From Sphingobacteriaceae bacterium (GTDB taxonomy: Bacteria > Bacteroidota > Bacteroidia > B-17B0 > Aurantibacillaceae), in assembly GCA_016709575.1 (NCBI GenBank), contig JADJMM010000003.1, positions 310,001 through 374,000 of the forward strand: a DNA stretch of 64,000 nucleotides, in the 5' to 3' direction. The notes beneath the pieces were generated by a model. The model searched no databases and was not told the origin of the DNA. It saw only the letters and a program-made list of their open reading frames with translations. Shown here in pieces: positions 47,650-57,537 of this stretch (within the stretch, counting starts at the first letter, position 1; each line of letters opens with the position of its first letter). Made by a program: the position numbers and the translations under genes.

Positions 47650-49806
47650 TTATTCGAATTTAGCTCGGTGATCTTCGATTCCTGCTTTATCACGTAATGC
47701 ATTATACACTTCGTAATCAGAACGGCCACCCAACGCTTGTTCAAGCTGCATTTTCATTTGTTTATAATCTGTAGCAGGAGGTCCATCATCAATAGAAGCA
47801 ACTGCAACAATAAACACACCATTATCACCAACAATTGGTTTAGAAACTGATCCCGGCTTCATAGCTGCTGCAGTTCCTACTAACGCATCTTCTCGTCCTA
47901 AAGTTCCAACATTAAATGCTGCGAAATTTAATTTTTCGCTAGTCTCAATTTTGATTCCCAGTTTAGTAGCAACGTCATCTAATTTAGTTGCGCCAGCTGC
48001 TTTAGTAGTAAACTCTTTCACAAACTCAGCTGCTTTTTTAGCCTGACGAGCTTTTACTGTTACTTCTTCTTTCACTTCCTCTAAAGGTAATGTTCCTTTT
48101 TCTCTAATACCTGTTAAATGAGCAACCACAAACTTATCTTTAAATTCAAATACTTGTGGTGATACCTCACCTTTAGCAGCAGCATAAACCCATTTCACTA
48201 AATCTTTTGCACCTTCTAATCCAGGTAAAGACTTATCGTTCTCTTTTACATTTTCTGCTAATCGTTTGTTTAATTTTTGTTTCTCAATTGCTTTTTCAAA
48301 TAAATCAGCTGTGTTATTTTGTCCGCCAAAATCACTTGCAGCTTTATAGTATTCTTTTGTTGTTTCAGGACTTGGTGCAATTAATTTAAAAATTTGTGCC
48401 ACTGTGTAAGCAGTGTGTCTTGTTTTAGAAACGTCTAATACTTCTATAATATGATAACCAAATTGTGTAGGTACAATCGAAATATTTCCTACTGTTCCTT
48501 CTAAACCTGCATTTGTAAATTCTTTTACAAATCCTTTGTTCTCATCAAACCAACCGTAATCTCCGCCTTTATCAACTGAACCTAAGTCATCAGAAATAGT
48601 TTTTACTAACGTATCAAAAGTTACTTTCTTTTCTTTTATCAAAGTTAATAAACTATCTGCAGTGCGTTTTGCAACCGGCGCCGGTACATCTTGATTTGTT
48701 CTTGGATTTTTTAATCCCACTAAAATATGACGAACACGAGCTGAGTCGGCAATAGATTTTATTTTCTCTAACTTGTAAATTTTAAAATAAGCACCTTCGT
48801 TATAAGGACCATAAACTGTTCCAGCCGGATCTGTATAAACAGAAGAATCGCGGATAATCATCGTTTGTTTATTCAAATCGCTGATGGTTACTTGTCCGCC
48901 TTCACTTTCCTGAGCAATATAAGCTGAATCTTCTTTTGCTGTTTTAGTTTTGAATTCGCTTGCAACACGTTGAGCATCTTTTTCCAAATCAATCATATCT
49001 TGCTCGCTTGGCACTACATCAAAACTAACGTATTCAATACTACGTGTAGTTTCGTAGCTTTTGAATTCGTATTGGTGATCTTTATAATATTTTTGAATAT
49101 CATCATCGTTAACTTTAACAGCCGAATCAGAAACACTTGCATAACGCTTCATCACAAAGCCAACATTCATAGTTCTGTTTTGAACTATATAAACTTCTTT
49201 TGCTTCTGCATTAGTAACGTATAACCCTTTTTTAATTAGTGTTGCATACTTTTCTGCTAAACGTGATTCTGCAATTCCGGTTTCAAGATTCATCCAAAAA
49301 CGTTCCGCTTCAGGATTCATACCATTAACCCATTGTTGTAATTTTATTAAATCTAAATTTCCATCAGGAGTTCCAACAACTTCATGAACACGACCTGTGT
49401 TTTTGTCGGTTAACTGTTGTAATACCATTTGATGTGGGTGCACCATCATCAAATCATACAATTCATCTTCAGAAACTGAAACACCAACTTTTTTATACTC
49501 AGGCTTAACAATTTTTTCAGATATAAACTGGTTCCAAACGATATCATTAATTTGAGAACGCATGGCATCATCCACATTAGCATTTGGGTTATTTTGCATA
49601 ACCATATTGATTTGCTCATTTACCTTATTCGAATATTGAGTGTAATCAATATTATCGCCGGCAATTGTACCAACCGATGTGTTACCGGAACCAAATAGAG
49701 TACTACCCGATCCTAATAAACTTTCAAGAACAAAAATAGCTAAGGCTAAACCAACTAATCCTACCAATAAACCGGTACGGCTACGAATACTTTCTAATAC
49801 GCTCAT
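47650..49806 (-). CDS. SurA/PpiD-type periplasmic peptidyl-prolyl isomerase
   Basis: 718 residues. A single N-terminal helix (LLVGLVGLALAIFVLESLLG) anchors it in the inner membrane. A SurA_N-like domain follows (NEQINMVMQNNPNANVDDAM, EDELYDLMMVHP), then a parvulin domain (ADSARVRHILVGLKNPRTNQDV, GGDYGWFDENKGFVKEFTNAGLEG, TQFGYHIIEVLD). A second, degenerate parvulin-like region lies near the C-terminus. The shape equals PpiD: a chaperone and isomerase for proteins leaving the Sec channel. A TATCTTTG box (49830-49837) lies 23 nt upstream. Confidence 0.93.
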   Translation of the reverse strand: MSVLESIRSRTGLLVGLVGLALAIFVLESLLGSGSTLFGSGNTSVGTIAGDNIDYTQYSNKVNEQINMVMQNNPNANVDDAMRSQINDIVWNQFISEKIVKPEYKKVGVSVSEDELYDLMMVHPHQMVLQQLTDKNTGRVHEVVGTPDGNLDLIKLQQWVNGMNPEAERFWMNLETGIAESRLAEKYATLIKKGLYVTNAEAKEVYIVQNRTMNVGFVMKRYASVSDSAVKVNDDDIQKYYKDHQYEFKSYETTRSIEYVSFDVVPSEQDMIDLEKDAQRVASEFKTKTAKEDSAYIAQESEGGQVTISDLNKQTMIIRDSSVYTDPAGTVYGPYNEGAYFKIYKLEKIKSIADSARVRHILVGLKNPRTNQDVPAPVAKRTADSLLTLIKEKKVTFDTLVKTISDDLGSVDKGGDYGWFDENKGFVKEFTNAGLEGTVGNISIVPTQFGYHIIEVLDVSKTRHTAYTVAQIFKLIAPSPETTKEYYKAASDFGGQNNTADLFEKAIEKQKLNKRLAENVKENDKSLPGLEGAKDLVKWVYAAAKGEVSPQVFEFKDKFVVAHLTGIREKGTLPLEEVKEEVTVKARQAKKAAEFVKEFTTKAAGATKLDDVATKLGIKIETSEKLNFAAFNVGTLGREDALVGTAAAMKPGSVSKPIVGDNGVFIVAVASIDDGPPATDYKQMKMQLEQALGGRSDYEVYNALRDKAGIEDHRAKFE

Positions 49807-49829
49807 TTTATCAATTTTTGAAGAAGTGC

Positions 49830-49837
49830 AAAGATAA
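49830..49837 (-). promoter_or_regulatory. -7 box TATCTTTG of the PPIase gene
   Basis: Perfect TAnnTTTG match on the minus strand, 23 nt before ATG 49806; a leader of about 17 nt is expected. Confidence 0.45.
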
Positions 49838-49863
49838 AAGAATTAGCGAAAAATGAGGGATTT

Positions 49864-50721
49864 TTAGCGAAAAACGACCAAAAATCTAGTTAAAGCTATT
49901 ACCCTCTGAGGTAAGGTGAAGAGCTTCGAAAGGTTTTTTGCCTCGGAGGTATAAAATTTCACCTGAGCTCTATCACGTTTTGGCTCTAAAAACAGTTTCT
50001 GGCCTATTTCAATTTTATCGCCACGTTTAATGTCGTTGAATTCCAATAATTTCTCTAACTCTATATTGAATTCAGAAGCGATTTTAAAGAAGGAATCGCC
50101 TTGTTTTGTGATAATAAATTTACCCCGGTTAAAACGGTACACTTCCCTAATATCCAAATCCGGCATTGCGATTTCCATTCCCGGAAACTCAGGTCTTTCA
50201 ATTAATGGATGCTTGTCTAATTCATACAATTTATACTTCTCAATAATATCAATTAAACGTTTGGCGTATTTTGGATCCGTAGCATAACCCGCTTCTTTTA
50301 AACCTACACACCACGATTTATAATCTGTTACAGGAATGTCGAATAAAAATGAGTAGCGCGGACGGGTTTTTAAAAACATGCTGTGATCGGTATAGGATTC
50401 TAAAACCGAAATATATTTTCTGAAGCACTCGTTTTCTTCCTCATCATCTTTTGCATAAGATTCGCCACACCATTCTTTTTTACATTTAATACCAAAATGA
50501 TTATTGGCATTTTTGGCAAGTTCACTGTTTCCGTTAGCACTCTCAAACATAGCTTGCGCTAAAACAATACTAGCGGGAATTTTGTTTAAACACATTTCCT
50601 TTACAGCATCCTCCTTAAAACTTTCGATATAATCTTTCGCAGTTAATTTTTGAGAAAGTCCATTTACATGGAAAAACCAAACCAGAATAAATAAAGAAAT
50701 TATATGGGATTTAAATTTCAA
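49864..50721 (-). CDS. exported glucosaminidase with LysM domain
   Basis: 285 residues. A signal peptide (MKFKSHIISLFILVWFFHVNGL) precedes a GH73-like glucosaminidase domain (residues ~30-170). Its signature is IPASIVLAQAMFESANGNSELAKNANNHFGIKC with the catalytic Glu in FESANGNS; YSFLFDIPVTDYKSWCVGLKEAGYATDPKYAKRLI is also typical. A LysM peptidoglycan-binding module follows (FIITKQGDSFFKIASEFNIELEKLLEFNDIKRGDKIEIGQKLFL). The enzyme trims cell-wall glycan. The last ~20 residues look unusual and may come from one more base error. It begins 4 nt after the AlkD-type gene. Confidence 0.9.
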   Translation of the reverse strand: MKFKSHIISLFILVWFFHVNGLSQKLTAKDYIESFKEDAVKEMCLNKIPASIVLAQAMFESANGNSELAKNANNHFGIKCKKEWCGESYAKDDEEENECFRKYISVLESYTDHSMFLKTRPRYSFLFDIPVTDYKSWCVGLKEAGYATDPKYAKRLIDIIEKYKLYELDKHPLIERPEFPGMEIAMPDLDIREVYRFNRGKFIITKQGDSFFKIASEFNIELEKLLEFNDIKRGDKIEIGQKLFLEPKRDRAQVKFYTSEAKNLSKLFTLPQRVIALTRFLVVFR

Positions 50722-50725
50722 GCGC

Positions 50726-51490
50726 TTATTTATTTTTAGCTCTATGAGCTTTACGTTTTTGTTTTAAAATAGTTTTTTCTTTTTCCGACATTTTTTCAAT
50801 GGCTGCAGTGAATGCTACAGGCGAAACTTTATGAAAATTGTCAGACACAAATTTATACGTTAAATCGGGATAAACGTTGTAAGATTCGCGTAAAGTCCAA
50901 CCTAAACCCTTCTGCACATAATATTCTTGGGCCTGTAACTGCGTTGAAACCAGTGAAATAATGGTTTTGAACGGGAGGTGTTGATTTTTTGTTCTGCTAT
51001 AATAAAGTAGAGCCACCATGGACTGTCGCCTTAACCAAGGATTCTTATGTTTATTCCACTTTTTTAAAGTCTCCAAAAAGCTTCGCTAAACTCTTCCATT
51101 TCTAAAAAACGGGTGTACAATTTTGAAAGTGTGTCTGAATGCCCCCAATTATCTACATGATTTACCCAAGGTAACATTGTTTTATATAATTTCTTCTTAT
51201 CTGCTTTTTTAAAATTATATTCCGCTAAAAGTAAAGCCGCATTCTTTACTTCAAAAATATTGCTTTTTGTAAATGCTAAATCCATTACCTGAAATAAATT
51301 ACTTTCATCCAATTTGCAAATCATACAAACGTTTGGCTAGCTGTTGTTGAATAGAAGTGCCAACGCCTATCATTTTATGTTGTGTGCCCATGTAATTAGC
51401 AGCACTTTGTATTTGCTGTGCGCTTAATTTAGAAGCATTGTTAATTAAGCTCTGTTGTATGTGATTTATATATTTATTATTATTACTCAT
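50726..51490 (-). CDS. DNA alkylation repair (AlkD-like) HEAT-repeat protein (two frameshifts)
   Basis: About 255 residues in three frames. The start is ATG 51490 (MSNNNKYINHIQQSL, then SAANYMGTQHKMIGVGTSIQQQLAKRLYDL). The middle reads LDESNLFQVMDLAF and MLPWVNHVDNWGHSDTLSKLYTRFLEM. The end reads WNKHKNPWLRRQSMVALLYYSR and YYVQKGLGWTLRESYNVYP. The AlkD family are HEAT-repeat glycosylases that remove alkylated bases; NWGHSDTLSK and the RRxxMVAL...KGLGWTLRE blocks are diagnostic. Breaks lie near 51305-51324 and 51066-51072. It diverges from the prolyl oligopeptidase gene with only 31 bp between starts, and a TAAATTTG box (51503-51510) lies 12 nt upstream. Confidence 0.85.
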
Positions 51491-51521
51491 AATTACTAAG
51501 CACAAATTTAAAAAATTTACA

Positions 51522-53633
51522 ATGCGAAAACTCTTATTCCTTTTTTTAGCCGGCAGCTTAACTATTTCAGCACAAGACATTGTCAACTTTTCATATCCCG
51601 TTACTAAAAAAGTAAAGCAAACGGACGATTACTTTGGAAAAAAAGTAGAAGACCCTTACCGTTGGTTGGAAGATGATAATAGTGAAGAGACTAAAAAATG
51701 GGTGACTGAAGAAAATAAAGTAACCAATGCCTATTTAAGTACAATTCCATTTCGTGATAAAATAAAAAGCAGATTAAAAGAATTATGGGATTATAATAAA
51801 CAAACGCCTGCATTTAAAAGAGGCGATCGCTTTTTCTGGTATCAGAATAATGGTTTACAAAATCAAAGTGTGTTGTATACACAAAAAGATACCTGTTGTG
51901 ATAAAGGCGAAATTTTATTAGACCCAAATACTTTATCGAATGATGGTACTACTTCTTTAAATTCTATTTCCATTTCAAAAAACTCGCAGCATTTAGCTTA
52001 TGGCATTTCAAAAGCCGGAAGTGATTGGGTGGAAATTCATGTAATGGATATCTCAAAAAAAACAGATCTGCCGGATGTAATTAAATGGGTGAAATTTTCG
52101 GGTATTGCCTGGAAAGGAAATGGATTTTATTACAGCAGATACGATGAACCAAAAACAGGAACTTACACTTCAAAAAACGAATATCACAAAGTGTTCTTTC
52201 ACACCGTTGGAACAACACAGGATAAAGATGTATTAATTTATGAAAGCAAAGAGCATCCTAATTGGAATTTCGGTGTACAAACCACGCACGACGAACGTTT
52301 TTTAATTTTATATACCAGTGAAAGCACAAGCGGAGAAATGGTAATGGTGAAAGATCTTTCGAAAGGGAATAGTGAATTTGTAATGATAAGCCAAACCTTT
52401 CAATACGATTTTCAGGTAGTAGAAAATATTGGTTCTAATTTATTTGTCCGTACCAACTGGCTCGCCCCAAAATATAAATTAGTGAAAATTGATATGAACA
52501 AGCCTCAGGGCGATAGCTGGAAAGATGTATTGGGAGAAAAAGCAGATTTATTAGAAAGCGTTGCATTCTGCAATAATAAAATTTTAGGAAATTATTTAAA
52601 AGATGTTTCTTCCCATTTATATTTATTCAAACTCGATGGCACTTTTGAAAAAGAAATTCCCTTACCCGATTATTGTAAATTAAATGAATTGCACGCTGAG
52701 CGTCCATCTAAATTTTTTACCTATTCCGTTGTTCAATTTACTTCGCCATCGAAAAACTACATTCATACTTTTACCAAAGAAGGAAGAGATACAAGTATGT
52801 TAACCTTTAAGCCAAAAATTGATTTTAAATCGGAGGAATACACAACAGAACAAGTTTTTTACGAGAGCAAAGACGGAACTAAAATTCCGATGTTTATCAC
52901 TTACAAAAAAGGAATGGTAAAAAATATGAACAACCCTTGCTTTTTATATGGTTATGGTGGATTTAATATTTCGGTAACGCCCGCTTTCAGTGCAAGCAAT
53001 GCTGTATTTTTGGAAGCTGGTGGAATTTACGCCGTAGCCAATATGCGCGGCGGCGGTGAGTATGGAGAAGATTGGCACAAAGCAGGAACAAAATGCAGAA
53101 AACAAAATGTGTTTGACGATTTTATTTTTGCTGCGAAATGGTTAGTGGCAAATCGATATACCAATCACAACAAATTAGCAATACACGGAAGAAGTAATGG
53201 TGGTTTATTAATTGGTGCGGTGATGACGCAAGAACCTACTCTTGCAAAAGTAGCACTTCCTACAGTTGGGGTTTTAGATATGTTACGCTTTCATAAGTTT
53301 ACAATTGGTCGCGCTTGGAGTGTTGATTATGGTAACAGCGAAACCAAAGAAGAATTTGAATGTTTGATAAAATATTCACCATTACACAATTTGAAAAAGG
53401 GTGCTTATCCTGCTACGATGATTTTAACAGGCGATCACGACGACCGAGTTGTGCCTGCGCATTCGTTTAAATTTGCAGCTACTTTACAGGAAAATACTGA
53501 TGGCACAAATCCAGCTTTAATCCGTATTGATGTGAATGCAGGACATGGTGCAGGTAAACCAACATCAAAACAAATTGATGAATTTGGTGATATGTGGAGC
53601 TTTGTGTTTTATAATTTTAACATGAATTATTAA
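51522..53633 (+). CDS. exported prolyl oligopeptidase (S9A)
   Basis: 703 residues. A signal peptide (MRKLLFLFLAGSLTISAQ) precedes a seven-bladed propeller that starts with the family's YPVTKKVKQTDDYFGKKVEDPYRWLEDD. The catalytic domain has LYGYGGFNISVTPAFS, NMRGGGEYGEDWHKAG, the nucleophile in AIHGRSNGGLLIGAVM, Asp in LTGDHDDRVVPAHSF and His in NAGHGAGKPTSKQ. All three catalytic residues are present. It cleaves short peptides after proline, here in the periplasm. Confidence 0.96.
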   Translation: MRKLLFLFLAGSLTISAQDIVNFSYPVTKKVKQTDDYFGKKVEDPYRWLEDDNSEETKKWVTEENKVTNAYLSTIPFRDKIKSRLKELWDYNKQTPAFKRGDRFFWYQNNGLQNQSVLYTQKDTCCDKGEILLDPNTLSNDGTTSLNSISISKNSQHLAYGISKAGSDWVEIHVMDISKKTDLPDVIKWVKFSGIAWKGNGFYYSRYDEPKTGTYTSKNEYHKVFFHTVGTTQDKDVLIYESKEHPNWNFGVQTTHDERFLILYTSESTSGEMVMVKDLSKGNSEFVMISQTFQYDFQVVENIGSNLFVRTNWLAPKYKLVKIDMNKPQGDSWKDVLGEKADLLESVAFCNNKILGNYLKDVSSHLYLFKLDGTFEKEIPLPDYCKLNELHAERPSKFFTYSVVQFTSPSKNYIHTFTKEGRDTSMLTFKPKIDFKSEEYTTEQVFYESKDGTKIPMFITYKKGMVKNMNNPCFLYGYGGFNISVTPAFSASNAVFLEAGGIYAVANMRGGGEYGEDWHKAGTKCRKQNVFDDFIFAAKWLVANRYTNHNKLAIHGRSNGGLLIGAVMTQEPTLAKVALPTVGVLDMLRFHKFTIGRAWSVDYGNSETKEEFECLIKYSPLHNLKKGAYPATMILTGDHDDRVVPAHSFKFAATLQENTDGTNPALIRIDVNAGHGAGKPTSKQIDEFGDMWSFVFYNFNMNY

Positions 53634-53710
53634 GCTTTGGGCGAATTCTTTTTTAGAGGTTGTTTTTACGGATTTTATTCTGTAATTTCATTACTCTAAA
53701 ATTCAGCCTC

Positions 53711-55792
53711 ATGAAAAAAATTGTATTCGCTTTTTTATTTTTATCGGTTTTTATTTCTAATTCGCAAACCGAGAAATATCATAAAGTTGAAATTACCGGC
53801 GACAACGGTTTAATTCCTCAATTGCTAAAATTAGGAATCACTATCGATCACTCCGAAATAAAAGACACTAAAGTTATTACTGAAATTTCTGATGCCGAAG
53901 TTAATTTGCTAAAACAAAATCGCATTACCCATACTATATTAATTAATGATATGGCTACCTTTTACGAAAACCGTATTAAGGAAGAATATCAAAACAAAGT
54001 TTCCTTAGCAGGTTTATGTAACGATCCAACTGTAAAAAAGCCTTCACGTTTTCATTTGGGAACTATGGGCGGCTATTTTACTTTAACTGAAATGCAGAAC
54101 ATTTTAGATAGTATGACGCTTCTTTATCCTACTTTAATTACGGCTAAGAAGCTGCTTAAGTCCACAAACTATTCAAGGGCGTAATATTTGGTATTTAAAA
54201 ATTTCAGACAATCCGAATGTTGATGAAAGTGAACCTGAAGTATTTTATAATGCTTTACATCATGCGCGTGAAGCGGCATCTTTATCACAACTTATTTTTT
54301 ACATGTGGTATTTATTAGAAAACTACACTACCAATCCTGATGTAAAATTTTTAGTGGATAATACTGAAATGTTTTTTGTGCCTTGCGTAAATCCTGATGG
54401 TTACGAATACAACCGCACAACTAATCCCGGCGGTGGCGGTATGTGGAGAAAGAACAGAAGAAATAACGGTAGCACATTTGGTGTCGACTTAAACCGGAAT
54501 TACGGTCACATGTGGGGTTATGACAATGTTGGTTCATCACCAACATCCAGTTCTGATACTTACCGCGGAACAGCAGCTTTCTCAGAACCTGAAACACAAG
54601 CAATCCGTAATTTTTGTAATGCTCGTCAATTTCAAACTGCATTAAATGCGCACACTTATAGTAATTTATTAATTTATCCTTGGGGTTATGTACCAAGTTT
54701 CTACACTCCCGATTCAGCAACCTTTGTTAACTGGAGTATTTTAATGTGTGAAACCAGTCGTTTTTTATATGGCACAGGAGATCAAACTGTAAATTATGTT
54801 ACCAATGGTGATAGTGATGATTGGATGTATGGAGAACAAACTACTAAACAGGGGCAGCCAAAGTTTATACCGGCATGACCCTGAATCAACTTAAAAAAGA
54901 TTCTATTTCTTATACCTTAAGTGGTGGTTTGGTTGCAGGGCAAACTATTAAATATGCGCTAGCTATTGATAATGGTTTTTATGTTCATCGTGATACCTTA
55001 ACAAAAATTTATGGTAACACAGTTACTGTTTTAAATGATCCGTGTAACACAGTTGCTACAAACTGGAATGCAGGTGGCTGGGGAAATTCAACAACAAAAT
55101 ACCACACAGCACCCGCAAGTATTACAGATAGTCCAACCGGTGATTACGGCGACAATCAAACCAAAACCGTAAGCTTAAAAAATAATTTAGATTTAACAGG
55201 CGCAATTTATGCTCACTTACAATACTGGACCAAATTTGCACTTGAGAAAAATTATGATGAAGTAACTATTCAAGGAAGTACAAATGGTGGTTCAACTTGG
55301 TTTCCAATTTGTGCAAAATATGAAACAGCACCTGCTTCTTTTGGCGGAACTACGCCAATGTACGATGGTTTGCAAGAATTATTTATTAAAGAAGAAATTA
55401 ATTTGAATGCCTATTTAGGGCAGCAACTTATGATAAAGTTTGTGTTGAGCACCGACGGAGGTTATACACTAGACGGATTTTATTTTGATGATTTCTTAGT
55501 CCGCAAAATAAATACTGTAGCAACAAGTGTTAACGAAATTAATATCGAGAACAATGTGGTTATTTTTCCTAACCCAAGCAACGGACAAATAACTTTAAGA
55601 AATAGTAGCGAAACTATTTATACGGTTAAGCTGTTTAACGAATTAGGACAGGAAGTAATAAAAACCGATAAACTTGAGGCAAATGAAATTGGAAAAACCC
55701 TTCAATTAGAACATTTACAGGCGGGCATCTATTTTATAGAACTTAGTACCAGTGAGGGTAGAATCGTTAAAAAACTTGCCTTAAATAGATAG
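53711..55792 (+). CDS. M14 zinc carboxypeptidase with T9SS sorting domain (frame broken; catalytic segment missing)
   Basis: About 690 residues remain. From ATG 53711: signal peptide, propeptide, then (after frame changes at 54147-54165) QTIQGRNIWYLKISDNP. The zinc site follows: YNALHHAREAASLSQL (His and Glu) and LNAHTYSNLLIYPWGY (His). PDGYEYNR and GVDLNRNYGHMWG are typical. After WMYGEQTTK near 54850 the usual TPEVG...FWP segment with the catalytic Glu does not appear. Instead the sequence jumps, with a frame change, to VYTGMTLNQLKKDSISYTL, a normally later Ig-like region. The C-terminal ~80 residues (FPNPSNGQITL...GIYFIEL) are a type A T9SS sorting domain. Confidence 0.83.
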
Positions 55793-55922
55793 AAATCAAC
55801 TTTTAGTAATTAAAAAGGGCGGTTCAATCATTGAAAACTCTTAAAAATTGCAAAAACGGAGATTTTTTTTAAACTTAGCTTAATATTTGCAGTCAAACTT
55901 TAAACTATAAATAACCACCGAA

Positions 55923-56336
55923 ATGAAAAAATTACTTTTAACTATTGCCGCATTAGGAGCACTAACTTTTACAGCGGCAGCACAAAATGCTGGTAAATCT
56001 GCAACGGCTTCCCAACAACCTGCTTTAACTGCAGAACAAAAAGCAGAAAAAGAAACTACTAAAGCAACAGGCGCTTTAAGTTTAACTGATGCTCAAAAAG
56101 CTACTTTTAAAAAATTAGCCCTTGAACGTTTCACTGCAAACATGCCATTAAGAGAAAAAGCTAAAGCTTCTACAGATAAAGCTGAAAAACAAACTCTACG
56201 CAGTCAAATTGTTGCGAACAACGATAAGTTTTTTACTTCTGTTAATGCAATGTTAACACCTGAACAACAAACTAAGTGGGCTGACCACAGAAAAAAAATG
56301 CAGGAAAAACAGAAAAATGCTGATCACCAAGACTAA
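55923..56336 (+). CDS. small exported helical protein, Spy/LTxxQ-like
   Basis: 137 residues. A signal peptide (MKKLLLTIAALGALTFTAAAQ) precedes a charged helical protein with ALSLTDAQKATFKKLALERF and AMLTPEQQTKWADHRKKMQEK. The two LT-x-x-Q motifs and all-helix character resemble the Spy/CpxP periplasmic chaperone group, though the match is weak and the domain is short. No neighbour hints at a substrate. A strong terminator follows. Confidence 0.75.
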   Translation: MKKLLLTIAALGALTFTAAAQNAGKSATASQQPALTAEQKAEKETTKATGALSLTDAQKATFKKLALERFTANMPLREKAKASTDKAEKQTLRSQIVANNDKFFTSVNAMLTPEQQTKWADHRKKMQEKQKNADHQD

Positions 56337-56357
56337 TCATTTTTAAATACTATTTTA

Positions 56358-56390
56358 AACCCAGACGCTAAACCGTCTGGGTTTTTTTTT
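56358..56390 (+). terminator. rho-independent terminator ahead of hemW
   Basis: AACCCAGACG (56358-56367) pairs perfectly with CGTCTGGGTT (56374-56383) around a 6-nt loop, with T to 56390. Its end is only 4 bases before the hemW start, so hemW transcription must begin within the hairpin region or rely on read-through. Confidence 0.92.
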
Positions 56391-56393
56391 CCT

Positions 56394-57536
56394 ATGCAGG
56401 GTGTCTATTTACATATTCCTTTTTGTCGCAAAGCTTGTGTGTATTGTGATTTTCATTTTTCTACACAATTAAAAACGAAAGGTGTTTTGGTAGATGCACT
56501 TTGTAAAGAAATTGAATTGCAAAAAGACTTTTTAAAAGAGAGCCCGCCTGCGGAACGGGCAGGAAAAATCGACAGCATCTATTTTGGTGGCGGAACCCCA
56601 AGCGTATTAGATAAAAAAGAGTTGGAGAAAATATTTGCAACCCTCGCTAAACATTTTACCTGGGATAAAGATGCGGAGATTACTTTAGAATGCAATCCGG
56701 ATGATTTAAGTAAAGAGAAATTATTGGAACTAAAAGAACTTGGCGTCAACCGTTTGAGTATTGGTTTGCAAAGTTTTAATGATGAAGAATTACAATGGAT
56801 GAACCGTTTACATACCGCTGCCGAAAGTGAAGCGTGTGTAAAGTTGGCACAAGAAATTGGTTTCAATAATATCAGCATCGATTTGATTTACGGTTCCAAA
56901 TTTCAAACGGTTGAGAGTTGGAAAAAAACTTTGGAGAAAGCGTTGAGTTTAAATGTGCAACATATTTCTTCCTACAATTTAACGGTTGAAGAAAAAACAG
57001 AATTAGGCCATGCCGTTAAAAAAGGAAAAGAACTAATTGTTGATGATGAGAAAAGCGCTCAACAATTTATAGTGCTGATGGATACTTTGCACGATAATGG
57101 TTTTGAGCATTACGAAATTTCCAACTTTGCTAAAAAAGGTTTTGAAGCAGTACATAATACTAATTATTGGAAAGGCGCCAAATATTTAGGAATAGGTCCT
57201 TCGGCACATTCGTTTAACGGCACAGCGCGACAATGGAATATTTCTAATAATGCGGTTTATGTAAACGCAATAAATAGTGGCGCTGAATTTTTTGAAACCG
57301 AAACATTAACCAAATTAAACCGTTACAACGAATATGTTTTAACTCGTCTGCGAACTAAATGGGGCTGTGATTTAAATTATATTAAAACAGAATTTGGAAA
57401 TCAATTTGCAGAACACTTTGGTGAAACGAGTGCTACTTTTATACCAAACGATTTACAAAAAAAAGATTCTAATTATTCCCTAACTAAAATGGGAAAACTG
57501 ATGGCTGACAAGATTGCGATGGAGTTGTTTATGTGA
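56394..57536 (+). CDS. hemW: HemW-type radical SAM haem chaperone
   Basis: 380 residues, related to oxygen-independent coproporphyrinogen oxidase but of the shorter HemW type. The 4Fe-4S/SAM site is HIPFCRKACVYCDFHF (C-x3-C-x2-C); the SAM site IYFGGGTPSVL, NRLSIGLQSFND, YNLTVEEKTELG and YEISNFAKKGFEAVHNTNYW follow in family order. HemW binds haem and hands it to client proteins. A small repeat at 56542-56563 adds PPAERAG before the SAM loop. It starts 4 nt after a strong terminator and converges on der (1-nt gap). Confidence 0.92.
   Translation: MQGVYLHIPFCRKACVYCDFHFSTQLKTKGVLVDALCKEIELQKDFLKESPPAERAGKIDSIYFGGGTPSVLDKKELEKIFATLAKHFTWDKDAEITLECNPDDLSKEKLLELKELGVNRLSIGLQSFNDEELQWMNRLHTAAESEACVKLAQEIGFNNISIDLIYGSKFQTVESWKKTLEKALSLNVQHISSYNLTVEEKTELGHAVKKGKELIVDDEKSAQQFIVLMDTLHDNGFEHYEISNFAKKGFEAVHNTNYWKGAKYLGIGPSAHSFNGTARQWNISNNAVYVNAINSGAEFFETETLTKLNRYNEYVLTRLRTKWGCDLNYIKTEFGNQFAEHFGETSATFIPNDLQKKDSNYSLTKMGKLMADKIAMELFM
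56542..56563. repeat. small GC-rich dispersed repeat inside hemW
   Basis: A 22-bp GC-rich block starting GCCCGCCTGCGG and ending ACGGGCAGG, with overlapping inverted repeats (GCCCG/CGGGC; CCTGC/GCAGG). It is translated in frame as PPAERAG. I recall this palindrome as common between and inside genes of Bacteroidota. Confidence 0.6.
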
Positions 57537-57537
57537 T

